A stretch of DNA of 64,000 nucleotides from Chamaelirium japonicum (GCA_947650365.1 OX393551.1:5950001-6014000); one strand, 5' to 3'; positions 37,014 to 49,730 are shown, numbered from the stretch's first letter. Notes: generated from the sequence alone by a model not told the origin. Translations and numbers: made by a program.

Positions 37014-37399
37014 GGAGGGACACTCTTACTAATGGAATCTTACTAATGAAAGTTACAAATCACTTTTTACCTACCTAGACGTTTCAGAATTTGATGAAAC
37101 TTGGTGGGGATGCTCTCTATGGCAAGTTGATCATTATCACCAAAAATCAACAAATTCTATGACCTCTAGAGGCATCAAAGATGTTATTTAAATTAACGGT
37201 TAAAATGAACGGTCGATAAAGATTCTAACATTTGATACCTTAGAGGTTATAGAATTTGATGATTTTTAGTGAGGATGATCAACTTTCCATAGAGAGCATC
37301 CCCACCAAGTTTCTTCAAATTCAGAAACCTCTAGGTTAGGTAAAAGGCGATTTGTAACTTTCATTAGTAAGATTCCATTAGTAAGAGTATCCCTGCCCT
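37012..37399. mobile_element. Foldback element FB-1, bracketed by (TA)n
   Basis: Arms of about 180 bp are inverted copies: GGGGAGGGACACTCTTACTA (left) matches the inverse of TAGTAAGAGTATCCCTGCCC (right). The inner stem carries the family core (GTGAGGATGATCA at about 37268). The loop TTAACGGTTAAAATGAACGG lies near 37193. (TA)n borders both sides, as expected if insertion targeted a TA repeat. Outer arm sequence is private to this copy. Confidence 0.88.
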
Positions 37400-37421
37400 A
37401 TATATATATATATATATATAG
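37399..37421. repeat. (TA)n tract
   Basis: About 11 TA units between FB-1 and GC-rich hairpin copy B. Confidence 0.95.
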
Positions 37422-37423
37422 AA

Positions 37424-38837
<1,414 letters not shown>

Positions 38838-38840
38838 ATC

Positions 38841-38977
<137 letters not shown>

Positions 38978-38987
38978 TAGAGAGGGC

Positions 38988-39126
38988 AGGGAGCCTACAC
39001 TTGAGGATCGTTGCTGCACCTCGGGCTTGTTTACCCTCCCTAGAAGTTTTAGAATTTGATGATTAGGTGTGTTGTCTAGGGTAAGGTGATCATCCTCACC
39101 AAAAATCAGCAAATTCTAGAACTTCT
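38988..39126. mobile_element. Foldback element FB-3, left half (split by Copia insertion)
   Basis: Left arm of a hairpin whose right arm continues at 46444-46673. GGGAGCCTACACTTGAGG and GTTGCTGCACCTCGGGC are matched in inverse by the sequence near 46635-46673. The core GGTGATCATCCTCACC sits near 39085. The CTTCT at its end (39122-39126) is the target duplication of the Copia element. Confidence 0.9.
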
Positions 39127-40275
39127 TGTTGGGTGTGTGTTTTAAAACCACACAAAGGAATGGGCTTTTAGTCCCATATCGGTAAGGGGAAAAATCCCCT
39201 ACCAACTTAAATAGGATTCCCCACTTCCCCCCACTAGTCATCACACTAGAGGAGGGGCTCCACTAGCCCACACACGCGCGCGCGTGTGTGTGCCGTGCCG
39301 AGCCGAGTCGGGCCGGGCCGGGCTTGGGCTTGGGCTTGGGCATGGGCTGGGCGGCGCGTGTGTGTGCGCCCACGGACCCGGACACGATAGCACCTCCGAA
39401 ATGGGCTGGTCCGCACCTGCCCTATTTTTGCTTTTTGCTCTTAAGTCCTCCACTATTTATTATTTACCATTTGGGACACTAGCCGTTACGCGAGAAGCGC
39501 TGCATGCTAGCCGTTACGTACAGGCTCGCTGCGAGCTGTAACGTGCGAGGTTAATGGGCTTAATCGCAGCCCATTAACCGCTCCCCTCTTTCAGCCTCCC
39601 ATTAACAGCCCGAGGCCTATATAAGGCCCGGTGCAGCCATGGGAATTGTACGGTCCGAATTTCGGAATTCATCCCTGCTCACTGTCTCTCTCTCTCTCCC
39701 ATTCTCTCGGTCGTGGTGTTGTTGTGCTGCCCCTTTGCTCCGAAGAGACTCCCTCTCTCGGACCAAAGCTTTGCTGCGGTGCTGCCTCCCGGCCTCGAGA
39801 AGTCGTCATCGAGTCGCTGGGTTCCTGAAAGTCTACGAGGTTCGCAAAGCCTTCTTGGAGTCGTGCCGACGAGAAGGAGGTCGCCTGACCGGGGTCGCCG
39901 TATCTCCGAGAACAATTGCCACGAGACCCGCACGAGGGGGGCAATAAGATTCTTGGGACAGTGCCTAGCACGCTTCGACCACAGGCCAGAGTTTCTAACT
40001 CTTATTCTGTCCTAATATTAGATCTAAAATAATTGACTTGCATCTAATAGAGAAATCTAAATAATTAGATTATTTTAGATAGATTATTTCTCCCTTTTAG
40101 AAAAGTTCGGCAAGGTGAATGACGGTTCCATAGAACCCGCTCTGCCTTGGCAAACAATTTCTAAAAGAGATTTGTGACATGTCCTTGTTTGTGAAAATAA
40201 TATTTGCTAATAAAGTTTAATACTAATTTGCTTAAACCCTAAATTTGCTAGTTTAGAACGATTAGATTTCCAACA
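39127..40275 (+). repeat. 5' LTR of the Copia element
   Basis: 1149 bp. It contains an alternating purine-pyrimidine tract (39269-39292), a TATA box TATATAAG at 39618 and an imperfect inverted repeat near 40091-40170 (CCCTTTTAGAAA against ATTTCTAAAAGAG), possibly an RNA stem-loop around the polyadenylation area. ORFs inside are non-coding shadows. Confidence 0.95.
39618..39625 (+). promoter_or_regulatory. TATA box in the Copia 5' LTR
   Basis: TATATAAG in a GC-rich context (GAGGCCTATATAAGGCCC), about 490 bp into the LTR. Transcription of the retrotransposon RNA would start about 30 bp downstream (inference). The same box occurs at 45786-45793 in the 3' LTR. Confidence 0.7.
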
Positions 40276-40533
40276 ATCCAAGAATCTTATTGTAATTTAA
40301 TCGTTCATAAGTTATTTTCTTTGCAACGTGCTCACTAAGTTAGCCTACGTGATCATCTATTAGTCTTTATTTCGTGCTACCTATTAGTTGCTACTAATTA
40401 CAAAACTATTTTCTACAAAAGTAAATTAGAAGCATAGATTATAGAAAAGACTAAAAGTCGTCATTGAAATATTCCACTGCCTACGGTGTCTAGAAAGGCT
40501 TGTCAAACCGGCATTAAATTGCCCAAGGTAGCT

Positions 40534-40545
40534 TGGTATTTGAGC
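40534..40545 (+). other. Displaced primer-binding-site-like sequence
   Basis: TGGTATTTGAGC matches 10 of 12 bases of the initiator tRNA-Met primer site TGGTATCAGAGC. It lies 258 bp inside the 5' LTR boundary rather than next to it. No canonical primer site directly follows the LTR at 40276. Confidence 0.35.
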
Positions 40546-40702
40546 GAGCCTAGTGCTCCACCTCCTACCTGGAGCCCATCTGGCCGTTAGGATTTGGAAG
40601 TTTCATTTGGACTTCTAAAAGTCGAATCTATCTAGGTGTACTTTAAAATTGACAAAACTTGTTTTTCAATCCACAGATTTCAACTCCTAATTTTGGTCCG
40701 AA

Positions 40703-43700
40703 ATGGCCTCACCAAACCGTGAAACCCTTAGTGCTAAACCCGAGAAGTTTGACGGGTCTAACTTCAAGAGGTGGCAAAACCAGATGCGATTCTGGCTAAC
40801 CACACTTGGGTTACTGTCAGCCATAGGTGAAACCGCACCAGGAGTATCCAACGGGTCTAGCCAAACTCGTCGCACCCGAGCCTCCACTTCACAACCTGAA
40901 CCTGAATCAACTTCTAGCATTCCCACTAGAACTCCAGAAGAAATCAACTACCATGGCCTTCATAGGATCCTAGGGGCCTTATCTGATAGGTTATATGATA
41001 TTTACTATACCATTCAAAACCCTAAGGACCTATGGGATACCCTAGAGCGTAAGTATGGCCTAGATGATGCTGGAGTAAAACGCTTCAAAGCGTCTGACTT
41101 CAACAGCTTCAAAATGGTTGACTCTAAACCCATGAATGATCAGATTCATGAGTTTGAAAACCTAGTCCAACACCTAAAGACGAATGGTTCCACTCTTGAT
41201 GAAACCTTCCAAATAGCCTGCCTTATAGATAAACTACCTGCTTCTTGGTCTGAATTCTCTAAGCACCTAAGTCATACCCAAGGTGACCTAACCCTAACTC
41301 AAGTTCTAAACTCTATTAGAATTGAGGAGCAACATAGGCTCAGGGAAAAGGGATCCTCTGAATCCAAACCCAAGGTCAACAACGTAGAGGGTCAACCGTC
41401 TAAGCCATTCCAAAAACCTAGACATAAGTTCCAGAAGAAACCCTTCCACCCTAAGCCTAAACCATATACCAAGAAGCCATACCATAGCAACCATAACCCA
41501 AACCATCCCAAGGACCAAAAGAAGGAAGGAGTGCGTTGCTGCTATGTCTGCGGTCGGACCAATCACATGGCCAACCAATGCTTCTACAAGAAGACAGCAC
41601 CACCTCCAAATCCAAGAAGAAATGGTCCAACGCCACCCGGCTCCCAAGTCAACATGGTGACCTCTGGAGCTGGCTCTTCTGGGACCGCTTTCAGGTCTGT
41701 TCTCTTCACCCCTGAAGTTAACATGACCTTTCAAGCATTTGATTGGTGGATTGACACAGGAGCTAACATTCATGTTTGCTCTGATCAATCTTTGTTTTCC
41801 ACCTATCAGGTCTCAGGTGGAGGAGCTGTAAGCATGGGGAACAATGCTGAGGCTCGTGTGCTAGGGATAGGACGAATCGACCTGAAGCTGACGTCGGAGA
41901 AGACCCTGACCCTGCGCGGAGTCCACCACGTTCCAGAGATTAGGAGGAATTTAATTAGTGGGTCCTTATTAGTCCAACAGGGCTATAAGCTTGTATTTGA
42001 GTCCAATAAGGTTGTAATAACTAAAGGAATGAATTTTATTGGAAAAGGATTTCTTTGTAATGGTTTGTTTAAATTGAATGTATTCAATCCTTCTTCTACT
42101 ATTTTAAATGTTGAGTCTTCGGTCACTTGGCACCAAAGACTAGGTCATGTAAATTATAATTCAATTAAGAAACTCATGACCTTAAATATCATTCCCAAAT
42201 CCGATACTAGGAATCTCGACAAGTGCGAGATATGCGTAGAAGCCAAACAACCTAAGAAATCCTTTAAAACTATCGATCGAGACTCCCATATACTTGAATT
42301 AATTCACAGCGATGTCTGTGATTCTGGGAGAACCTCGAGAGGTGGCAATAGATATTTTGTAACGTTCATAGATGACGCTTCAAAATATTGCCACCTCTAC
42401 CTTATTAAAACTAAGGATGAAGTTCTTAGTAAATTTAAAATTTACAGAGCACTGGTTGAGAACCAATTAGACGAAACCATTAAGATCCTTAGGTCAGACC
42501 GAGGAGGGGAGTATACCTCAAATGAGTTAAGTGAGTACTGTGATGACTATGGAATACTCCATGAAGTCACAGCTCCTTACACTCCCCAATCCAACGGTGT
42601 AGCGGAAAGGAAAAACAGAACCCTAATGAACATGGTTAATTCCATGTTACTAAGCTCTGGAGCGCCAGAGAACTTGTGGGGGGAAGCCCTAATGACGGCT
42701 TGTTTTATCCTTAACCGCATTCCGTTCAAACATAATGACTTGACCCCATACGAAGTATGGAAACATAGGAAACCTAACTTAGAATACCTAAAAGTGTGGG
42801 GGTGCCTAGCTAAGGTAAAAATCCCCGATAACAAAAGGAAGAAGATAGGACCTAAGACTGTAGATGCCATCTTTATTGGCTACGCTTCAGACAGTAACGC
42901 TAATCGTTTTTTAGTGTTTAACTCTGAAATAAGCGAAATAGCCAATAACACCATAATCGAAGCAAGAGATGCCTCATACTTCGAAAACATCTTTCCCTAT
43001 AAGACTAGGATCAACACTAGGATTAATACTAATAACCAGGCCTCCAGTTCTAATCAGGTGACTCAGATCGAACCTGAAGTCCTATTAGAACCTGAAGACC
43101 AGATTGAACCGGTAACCCAAACCGAACCTAGGAGGAGTAAACGTGCCCGTGTAGAGAAAGTCTTTGATGACTTCTATGCACTTATGGTGGAGAACTCCCC
43201 CTCCACCTATACAGATGCAATGAAGTCCATAGACTCACTTTTTTGGAAAGAAGCCATAGATAACGAGATCCAATCCATACTTCAAAACCATACCTGGGAA
43301 CTCACCAATTTACCTCCTGGTTGTAAAACCATAGGATGTAAATGGGTGTTTAAGAAAAAGCTTAGACCCGACGGTACCATAGATAAATTTAAGGCACGAC
43401 TTGTAGCCAAGGGCTTTACCCAAAAACCAGGGATAGACTACTTTGATGTCTACTCACCTGTCGCTAGGATAACCACGATTAGGATCCTCATCGCCTTAGC
43501 TTCAATATATAAGCTAGTCATACATCAAATGGATGTAAAGACTGCTTTCTTGAATGGCGACCTTAATGAGGAAATATACATGGACCAACCCGAGGGATTT
43601 ACTGCACCTGGACAAGAGGGAAAGGTGTGTAAGTTAATTCGATCCCTATATGGACTTAAACAAGCCCCAAAACAATGGCACATGAAATTCGATGAAGTTA

Positions 43701-44734
43701 TCTTATCCTATGGATTTGATATCAACACAACGGATGAATGTGTATACCATAAAGTAGATGGTAATAATATTGTCATTTTATGTTTGTATGTTGACGATAT
43801 TCTAATATTCGGTTCAAACATACAAATCATAAATGATATCAAACATTTCTTGTCCCAAAACTTCGACATGAAAGATCTAGGACAAGCCGACGTTATTTTG
43901 AACACTAAGATCATTAGGAAGAACAATGGTTTAGTGTTATCCCAATCCCACTATGTCGAGAAAATCCTTAGGAAATTTTACGATCCTGATTGCCAACCGG
44001 TATCCACACCATATGATCCAAATACCCATCTAACAAAGAATACTGGACTTCCTAGACTACAGAGCGAGTATGCTCAAATCATAGGATCGCTAGGTTTTCT
44101 AGCAAACTATACTCGACCCGATATCGCTTACACGATAAATAGACTTAGTCGTTATACGTCTAACCCAAATTTGTCCCATTGGAATGCGTTAGAAAGAATT
44201 TTTAGATATCTTAAGGGAACCATATCATACGGTCTCCACTATAGTGGATATCCAGCTGTATTAGAGGGATACTCTGATGCTAACTGGATTAGTGACTCAA
44301 TAGATATTAAGTCCACAACCGGATATGTATTCCTACTAGGAGGTGGAGCCATATCTTGGAAATCCACCAAACAAACTGTTATAGCTAAGAGTACAATGGA
44401 ATCAGAAATGATAGCACTAGATACCACTAGCACAGAAGCAGAATGGCTTCGAGATCTTCTATATGAGATCCCATTGATAGAAAAGCCTTTACCGGCTATA
44501 TCTATCCATTGTGATTGTCGATCAGCTATTGATAAATGTAATCAAGAAAACGCTGATGTAAAAATAAATCGACATCTGAAAGTGAGACATAGATCTCTCA
44601 GATATAAGATGAAAAATCAAATAATTGCCCTAGACTTTGTTAGATCCGAAAAGAATTTGGCGGATCATCTAACTAAGGGCTTATCTAGGACAGTGGTCTT
44701 AGAATCGTCGAGGGGGATGGGATTAAGCCCATAA
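40703..44734 (+). CDS. Copia gag-pol polyprotein
   Basis: 1343 aa in one frame without stops. The gag N-terminus ([18 protein letters not shown]) is followed by a zinc knuckle C-x2-C-x4-H-x4-C at about 279-292. Aspartic protease WIDTGA lies near 352. The integrase zinc-binding H-H-C-C begins WHQRLGH near 476, and the catalytic triad lies in HSDVC (about 536), RSDRGGEY (about 598) and GVAERKNRT (about 634). Reverse transcriptase shows [11 protein letters not shown] (about 897), [11 protein letters not shown] (about 942) and catalytic YVDD (about 1028). RNase H shows GYSDANW (about 1189) and the KSTMESE block, ending with HLTKGLSR. All key residues are present, so the protein looks functional. 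It makes the virus-like particle, processes itself, and copies and integrates the element. The start is the only ATG preceding the gag domain after the leader. Confidence 0.97.
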   Translation: MASPNRETLSAKPEKFDGSNFKRWQNQMRFWLTTLGLLSAIGETAPGVSNGSSQTRRTRASTSQPEPESTSSIPTRTPEEINYHGLHRILGALSDRLYDIYYTIQNPKDLWDTLERKYGLDDAGVKRFKASDFNSFKMVDSKPMNDQIHEFENLVQHLKTNGSTLDETFQIACLIDKLPASWSEFSKHLSHTQGDLTLTQVLNSIRIEEQHRLREKGSSESKPKVNNVEGQPSKPFQKPRHKFQKKPFHPKPKPYTKKPYHSNHNPNHPKDQKKEGVRCCYVCGRTNHMANQCFYKKTAPPPNPRRNGPTPPGSQVNMVTSGAGSSGTAFRSVLFTPEVNMTFQAFDWWIDTGANIHVCSDQSLFSTYQVSGGGAVSMGNNAEARVLGIGRIDLKLTSEKTLTLRGVHHVPEIRRNLISGSLLVQQGYKLVFESNKVVITKGMNFIGKGFLCNGLFKLNVFNPSSTILNVESSVTWHQRLGHVNYNSIKKLMTLNIIPKSDTRNLDKCEICVEAKQPKKSFKTIDRDSHILELIHSDVCDSGRTSRGGNRYFVTFIDDASKYCHLYLIKTKDEVLSKFKIYRALVENQLDETIKILRSDRGGEYTSNELSEYCDDYGILHEVTAPYTPQSNGVAERKNRTLMNMVNSMLLSSGAPENLWGEALMTACFILNRIPFKHNDLTPYEVWKHRKPNLEYLKVWGCLAKVKIPDNKRKKIGPKTVDAIFIGYASDSNANRFLVFNSEISEIANNTIIEARDASYFENIFPYKTRINTRINTNNQASSSNQVTQIEPEVLLEPEDQIEPVTQTEPRRSKRARVEKVFDDFYALMVENSPSTYTDAMKSIDSLFWKEAIDNEIQSILQNHTWELTNLPPGCKTIGCKWVFKKKLRPDGTIDKFKARLVAKGFTQKPGIDYFDVYSPVARITTIRILIALASIYKLVIHQMDVKTAFLNGDLNEEIYMDQPEGFTAPGQEGKVCKLIRSLYGLKQAPKQWHMKFDEVILSYGFDINTTDECVYHKVDGNNIVILCLYVDDILIFGSNIQIINDIKHFLSQNFDMKDLGQADVILNTKIIRKNNGLVLSQSHYVEKILRKFYDPDCQPVSTPYDPNTHLTKNTGLPRLQSEYAQIIGSLGFLANYTRPDIAYTINRLSRYTSNPNLSHWNALERIFRYLKGTISYGLHYSGYPAVLEGYSDANWISDSIDIKSTTGYVFLLGGGAISWKSTKQTVIAKSTMESEMIALDTTSTEAEWLRDLLYEIPLIEKPLPAISIHCDCRSAIDKCNQENADVKINRHLKVRHRSLRYKMKNQIIALDFVRSEKNLADHLTKGLSRTVVLESSRGMGLSP

Positions 44735-45294
44735 GAAAAATCACCGCAGTGGGAACCCAACCTCACGGAGGTTCAATGGGTAGAAACAAACTGTAGTAGT
44801 GATTGAAAATGAGGAGCACTGAATAATGCTCCCGTCCCTATGACGTCAGTGCTTATTAAAAGCAAGGGGTAGGATGAGTTTACAACTCTTAATAAGTCCA
44901 AGACCCATGAGGCGGGGTGTCGCCTTGCTCACACCCCTATTAGGACTTACCTATATGTATGTCGTTGTGAGGCCGCAACTCTGGGACCAGGGCTGCTCCC
45001 TAGAAACATACAAGAAAAGATATCTGCGCAAGGCCATTAATAGCGCAACCCGCTTAGAACCATCGAAAACTGTACTACGTGTACTACTTGTAGAAACCCG
45101 ATAAATGAGACTGGTTCAAGGCGTAGTCCACCAAGTCCTCACGGATGTATACAACTGTACTAAGTGGAGGTTCAAACCGGAAGGTACCTACACCTACTGC
45201 GTAGTATAAGGAATCCAGCAAAGTCCTTTTACTTTATATTTTGAATTTTTTAAATTATTTTAATATTTAGTGGTTTTAAACACATGTGGGGGAT
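44735..45294 (+). other. Copia 3' untranslated region and polypurine tract
   Basis: 560 bp between the gag-pol stop and the 3' LTR, containing GAACCCAACCTCACGGAGGT and other motifs like those in the 3' regions of plant Copia elements. It ends with the polypurine tract GTGGGGGAT (45286-45294), the primer for plus-strand DNA synthesis. Confidence 0.8.
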
Positions 45295-46443
45295 TGTTGG
45301 GTGTGTGTTTTAAAACCACACAAAGGAATGGGCTTTTAGTCCCATATCGGTAAGGGGAAAAATCCCCTACCAACTTAAATAGGATTCCCCACTTCCCCCC
45401 ACTAGTCATCACACTAGAGGAGGGGCTCCACTAGCCCACACACGCGCGCGCGTGTGTGTGCCGTGCCGAGCCGAGTCGGGCCGGGCCGGGCTTGGGCTTG
45501 GGCTTGGGCATGGGCTGGGCGGCGCGTGTGTGTGCGCCCACGGACCCGGACACGATAGCACCTCCGAAATGGGCTGGTCCGCACCTGCCCTATTTTTGCT
45601 TTTTGCTCTTAAGTCCTCCACTATTTATTATTTACCATTTGGGACACTAGCCGTTACGCGAGAAGCGCTGCATGCTAGCCGTTACGTACAGGCTCGCTGC
45701 GAGCTGTAACGTGCGAGGTTAATGGGCTTAATCGCAGCCCATTAACCGCTCCCCTCTTTCAGCCTCCCATTAACAGCCCGAGGCCTATATAAGGCCCGGT
45801 GCAGCCATGGGAATTGTACGGTCCGAATTTCGGAATTCATCCCTGCTCACTGTCTCTCTCTCTCTCCCATTCTCTCGGTCGTGGTGTTGTTGTGCTGCCC
45901 CTTTGCTCCGAAGAGACTCCCTCTCTCGGACCAAAGCTTTGCTGCGGTGCTGCCTCCCGGCCTCGAGAAGTCGTCATCGAGTCGCTGGGTTCCTGAAAGT
46001 CTACGAGGTTCGCAAAGCCTTCTTGGAGTCGTGCCGACGAGAAGGAGGTCGCCTGACCGGGGTCGCCGTATCTCCGAGAACAATTGCCACGAGACCCGCA
46101 CGAGGGGGGCAATAAGATTCTTGGGACAGTGCCTAGCACGCTTCGACCACAGGCCAGAGTTTCTAACTCTTATTCTGTCCTAATATTAGATCTAAAATAA
46201 TTGACTTGCATCTAATAGAGAAATCTAAATAATTAGATTATTTTAGATAGATTATTTCTCCCTTTTAGAAAAGTTCGGCAAGGTGAATGACGGTTCCATA
46301 GAACCCGCTCTGCCTTGGCAAACAATTTCTAAAAGAGATTTGTGACATGTCCTTGTTTGTGAAAATAATATTTGCTAATAAAGTTTAATACTAATTTGCT
46401 TAAACCCTAAATTTGCTAGTTTAGAACGATTAGATTTCCAACA
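45295..46443 (+). repeat. 3' LTR of the Copia element
   Basis: 1149 bp, offset 6168 from the 5' LTR and identical to it wherever compared. TATA box at 45786-45793. Confidence 0.95.
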
Positions 46444-46673
46444 CTTCTATGGTCATCAAATAAGCTTGGCATAATTAACGGTTACAGTGAATGGTCGAAA
46501 ATGTTTCAAATATTTGATGACCCTAGAAGTTTTAGAATTTATTGATATTTTGTGAGGATGATCACCTTACCCTAGAGAACACATCCACCAAAAATCACCA
46601 AATTGTAAAACTTCTAGTATGGCAAACAATGCCTGAGGTGCAGCAACGACACTGAACTTTAGGTCTAGGCTCC
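46444..46673. mobile_element. Foldback element FB-3, right half
   Basis: Begins with the duplicated CTTCT. The loop TTAACGGTTACAGTGAATGG near 46475 is followed by the inner stem CTAGAAGTTTTAGAATTTAT, the core GTGAGGATGATCACCTTACC (about 46550) and the outer arm to GGTCTAGGCTCCC. It pairs with 38988-39126. Before the insertion the element was about 364 bp. Confidence 0.9.
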
Positions 46674-46680
46674 CTTTTTT

Positions 46681-46683
<3 letters not shown>

Positions 46684-46730
<47 letters not shown>
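46684..46730. repeat. (CA)n tract
   Basis: About 23 CA units on the right flank of FB-3, taking the place that (TA)n occupies beside other members. Confidence 0.97.
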
Positions 46731-46733
<3 letters not shown>

Positions 46734-46734
<1 letters not shown>

Positions 46735-46794
46735 GAGAGAGGGCAGGGAGCCTGCACCTGAGGTATAGCATCATTGATGCATTTCTCGCTTATC
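46734..46794. mobile_element. Fragment of another FB-3-like element
   Basis: AGAGAGAGGGCAGGGAGCCT followed by GCACCTGAGGTATAGC copies the start of FB-3 (AGAGAGGGCAGGGAGCCT at 38979) in direct orientation, then loses similarity before the Athila LTR fragment. Confidence 0.6.
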
Positions 46795-47143
46795 TGACAT
46801 TACCCTTGGATTAGGAACGTTGTGATAAAATATATCTTTTGGATTCATATAATTCTATATTCAAATTACGTGGCATATCTCTTTGAGAGAAAGATAGTTT
46901 TATATCGCTAGAGGCAACTCTGTGACCCTAGTTTTCAACCAAAAGTTTATTCCACATCTTTAATTTAATTTAAATTTAGTGAATTAAATCAAAATTCATT
47001 TCCTTAATCTATCCTAAACTTGTTAGAAAGATTGTTATTTTAATCGTCTAGGAGGGAACAATCCGGTATTAACCTTCTACTACAATTGATCCGTCACTAA
47101 TACCGGGATATACGAAATTCTAACATACGGTTTGAGCGTATCA
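46795..47143 (+). repeat. Truncated 5' LTR of the Athila-type element
   Basis: From the TTACCCTTGGATTAGG at about 46798 through the end TTTGAGCGTATCA it matches the last ~350 bp of the 3' LTR (58268-58613) with scattered differences. The first ~1.3 kb is missing, with the FB-3 remnant and (CA)n tract at the break. Confidence 0.85.
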
Positions 47144-47148
47144 AAAAT

Positions 47149-47168
47149 TTGGCGCCATTGCCAGGGAC
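47149..47168 (+). other. Primer binding site, tRNA-Asp type
   Basis: TTGGCGCCATTGCCAGGGAC differs by a few bases from the TGGCGCCGTTGCCGGGGA site typical of Athila/Tat elements. It lies 5 bp after the LTR end. Confidence 0.85.
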
Positions 47169-47411
47169 GGTTGCTAAGTAACTTACTTTAAACATTTTAG
47201 GATAAAATTTTCTCATATTCTGTCATAAGTCTATTTTGTCCCTATAAATTTGAAGAAAAGATTTTTTGGTTTTTTTTTTTTTGCAGAAATTCGAAACTGA
47301 TGTATATTGGGTAGAAGATCGTGTAATCCAAAAATCGTTAAATTTGACCCTGAGATCGAATGCACTTTCATCCAACAAAGAATACAAAGCAAGCAAATAA
47401 GGTAAGAAACA

Positions 47412-48692
47412 ATGGTAGACGAATCACAGAACCTGAAGACATACTTCGTATCGGCTACCTATATAAGCCCGTCATGCATCCGATTGCCTGAAACAAGTGA
47501 AGAAAATTATAAAATTCGGTCGAATATCATTGCTATGCTACCTACCTTTCATGGCCTAAGCAATGAAAATCCATATAAATATTTGGATAAATTTCTTGAA
47601 ATATGCACCACCTTCCGCATCCAGACTTCGTCTATTTTCCATCTCTTTGAAGGATAAGACCAAGCACTGGCTAAAGACTTTAGAAAGGAACACCATCACT
47701 ACTTGGGCACAACTTCAACAATAGTTCAACAATAGTTCCTTACTAAATTCTTCTCTATTGGAAAGACGACGGAGTACCAAAAGCTGATCACTGCATTCAC
47801 TTAGCAAAAGGGAGGGCAGTTTTCATGAAACGTGAGAGCGTTTTAATGACATGTTGCGGCGATGCTCTCATCATGCAGTTCCAAGTGGCAATTAATCCAA
47901 AGTTTTTATGATGGACTTACAGATGCACATCGACACACCATCAATGCGGCATGTGTAGGAACATTCATGCTAAAATGTGAAACGGAAGCATGGACTCTAT
48001 ATGAGAACCTTAGATAATTCCATGCATCACGCTTCATTTGCTAGGAAAAAATTACCAATCACAGATGATGTTATAAAAAATGAAGGTATGTATGAACTGA
48101 AATCAATGGATAGTCTTTCATTGAAAGTGGACATGCTTGCAAAACAAATGGAACACCTATTTTTTAACAAATCATCACAGATTGTCGCAATTCAAGATTC
48201 AACCATAGAATCTCACTTTCCAAACGAATGAGAAGACATTGCGTAATTCAATACTTTGGAAGACCCATAACGGAATATAGCAATTCATATAATCCTTCAT
48301 GGAAGACTTATCCTATTTTTTTATGGAAATAGTCGACCTCAACAAATCAGTATCCTTAACATCAGCGATAACCTTTTCAGAATCAATATCAGCAAGGATA
48401 CCGGCCACAAGGACCAGATCAGCCTAATTACCCATCGCAAGATCATCAACCTCCTCAGTTCTCTCAGGCATTTGAAGAAATATTTATAGGAATAATGAAC
48501 AAATTAGATCAACATGACCAGGCGCTTCATACACAAAGACAGTCAATTTCAAAAATCAAAACCCAACTGGGACAAATAGTGGCAACTCTCAACAGGAGGG
48601 AAGAAGGAAAGTTACCAAATCAGCCGGTAACTAATCCAAAGATAGTATTCATGAATGAAGTATATGAAATAATTCCACCAGATACAGTGTAG
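47412..48692 (+). pseudogene. Athila-type gag, broken
   Basis: Open stretches (47412-47657, 47977-48231, 48495-48692) are separated by stops and frameshifts. LPTFHGLSNENPYKYLDKFLEIC fits the Athila gag core (L-x-x-F-x-G-L-x-x-E-x-P-x-x-H-L-x-x-F-L-E-I-C). HTQRQSISKIKTQLGQIVATLNRREEG fits the conserved C-terminal gag block. Non-functional. Confidence 0.75.
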
Positions 48693-48794
48693 TCAATCAC
48701 TTTACGATCAGAAACGCAAAATAGGGACACTGTTGACACTCCACAAGATCCGACAGCAACAACATCTCCATAAAAAGAGGCTAACAGCAGGAAT

Positions 48795-49613
48795 ATGAGC
48801 AAGAAAACTGATACTCACTCCATACCAATGGATGATGGTATGCGACGACATATTCCTCCAATATCATTTTCCAAAAGTCTGACAAATCATTCACCATACT
48901 TAAGGAAAGGGACACCATTGAAAGAAGTAGTAGAAATTTTTAAGCAAGCTAAAATTAATATTCCACTACTTGGCGATTAAACAAGTACCTACCTATACTA
49001 AATTCTTAATCTATGTACAAAAAAGAGGAAGATACATTCGTAAATGGCTGATAAAGTACTTCTATCAGAAAGTGTTAGTTCTATCCTTATGGGACAAACC
49101 CCTAAGAAGCCAAAAGACCCATGCACCCCTATGATTCCTTGCACTATTGGAGAGTGTACTATCAATCGAGCCTTACTTGACTTAGGGGTAAGTATTAATC
49201 TTTTACCATATGAGGTCTATAAAAAATTAGGATTAGGAGAACTCCAACTAACGGGAGCTATATTGCAATTAGCAGATCGTTCGATTAAGATACCACAAGG
49301 AATGATAGAAGATGTCTTGGTGAAAGTCGATAGATTTTATTTTCCAATTGATTTCTTAATATTAGATATAGAGCCTACATGTGAAGATCAATTACAGATA
49401 CCGGTTATTCTTGGACGTTCATTTTTTGCCATGGCTAATGTATGCATAAATTACATAATTGGAGCAATGGATGTTTTGTTTGAAAATATAAAAGTTTGCC
49501 TTGATGTTTTTCGAGCATTAATGCATTTTGATAAAGAAGAAGAAGTATTTCAAATCAATGTTATTGATGAATCACATTGGGAGAAATTATCTGATGAAAA
49601 ATTAGAAGTATAA
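48795..49613 (+). pseudogene. Athila-type protease region
   Basis: 48795-48980 gives PYLRKGTPLKEVVEIFKQAKINIPL, the lead-in to protease, then a stop. 49044-49613 is open for 189 codons with ALLDLGVSINLLPYEVYKKLGLGEL, where the catalytic motif is DLG as is usual in Athila rather than DTG, and VILGRSFFAMANVCIN, the second conserved block. Confidence 0.8.
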
Positions 49614-49730
49614 CATATCTGTGAAGAAGTCAATGCAATACAGATGATTCATAAATGACATCCTCAATTTGAAGCACTTCCTTCATCGACTAGAAAAACT
49701 ATAAAGGCATCCATAGAAGAAGCCCCAGAA

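Larger units (their letters stand above)
39127..46443 (+). mobile_element. Complete Copia LTR retrotransposon, 7317 bp
   Basis: Two 1149-bp LTRs (39127-40275 and 45295-46443), identical by eye, enclose an uninterrupted 1343-codon gag-pol. The ends are TGTTGG...CCAACA, the target duplication is CTTCT (39122-39126 and 46444-46448), and a polypurine tract GTGGGGGAT abuts the 3' LTR. Identical LTRs and an intact ORF indicate a very recent insertion, and the element may be autonomous. It interrupts hairpin FB-3. The domain order protease-integrase-RT-RNase H is Copia; a Tork-like affinity is possible but not established. Confidence 0.97.

Noticed and set aside
39241-40015. Several 64-102 codon ORFs in the LTR (and copies at 45409-46183)
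   Set aside because: Overlap each other on both strands of a non-coding LTR and have no known domains.
41306-41788. 160-codon ORF antisense to Copia gag
   Set aside because: Complement of a conserved gag-pol coding region; no independent signature.
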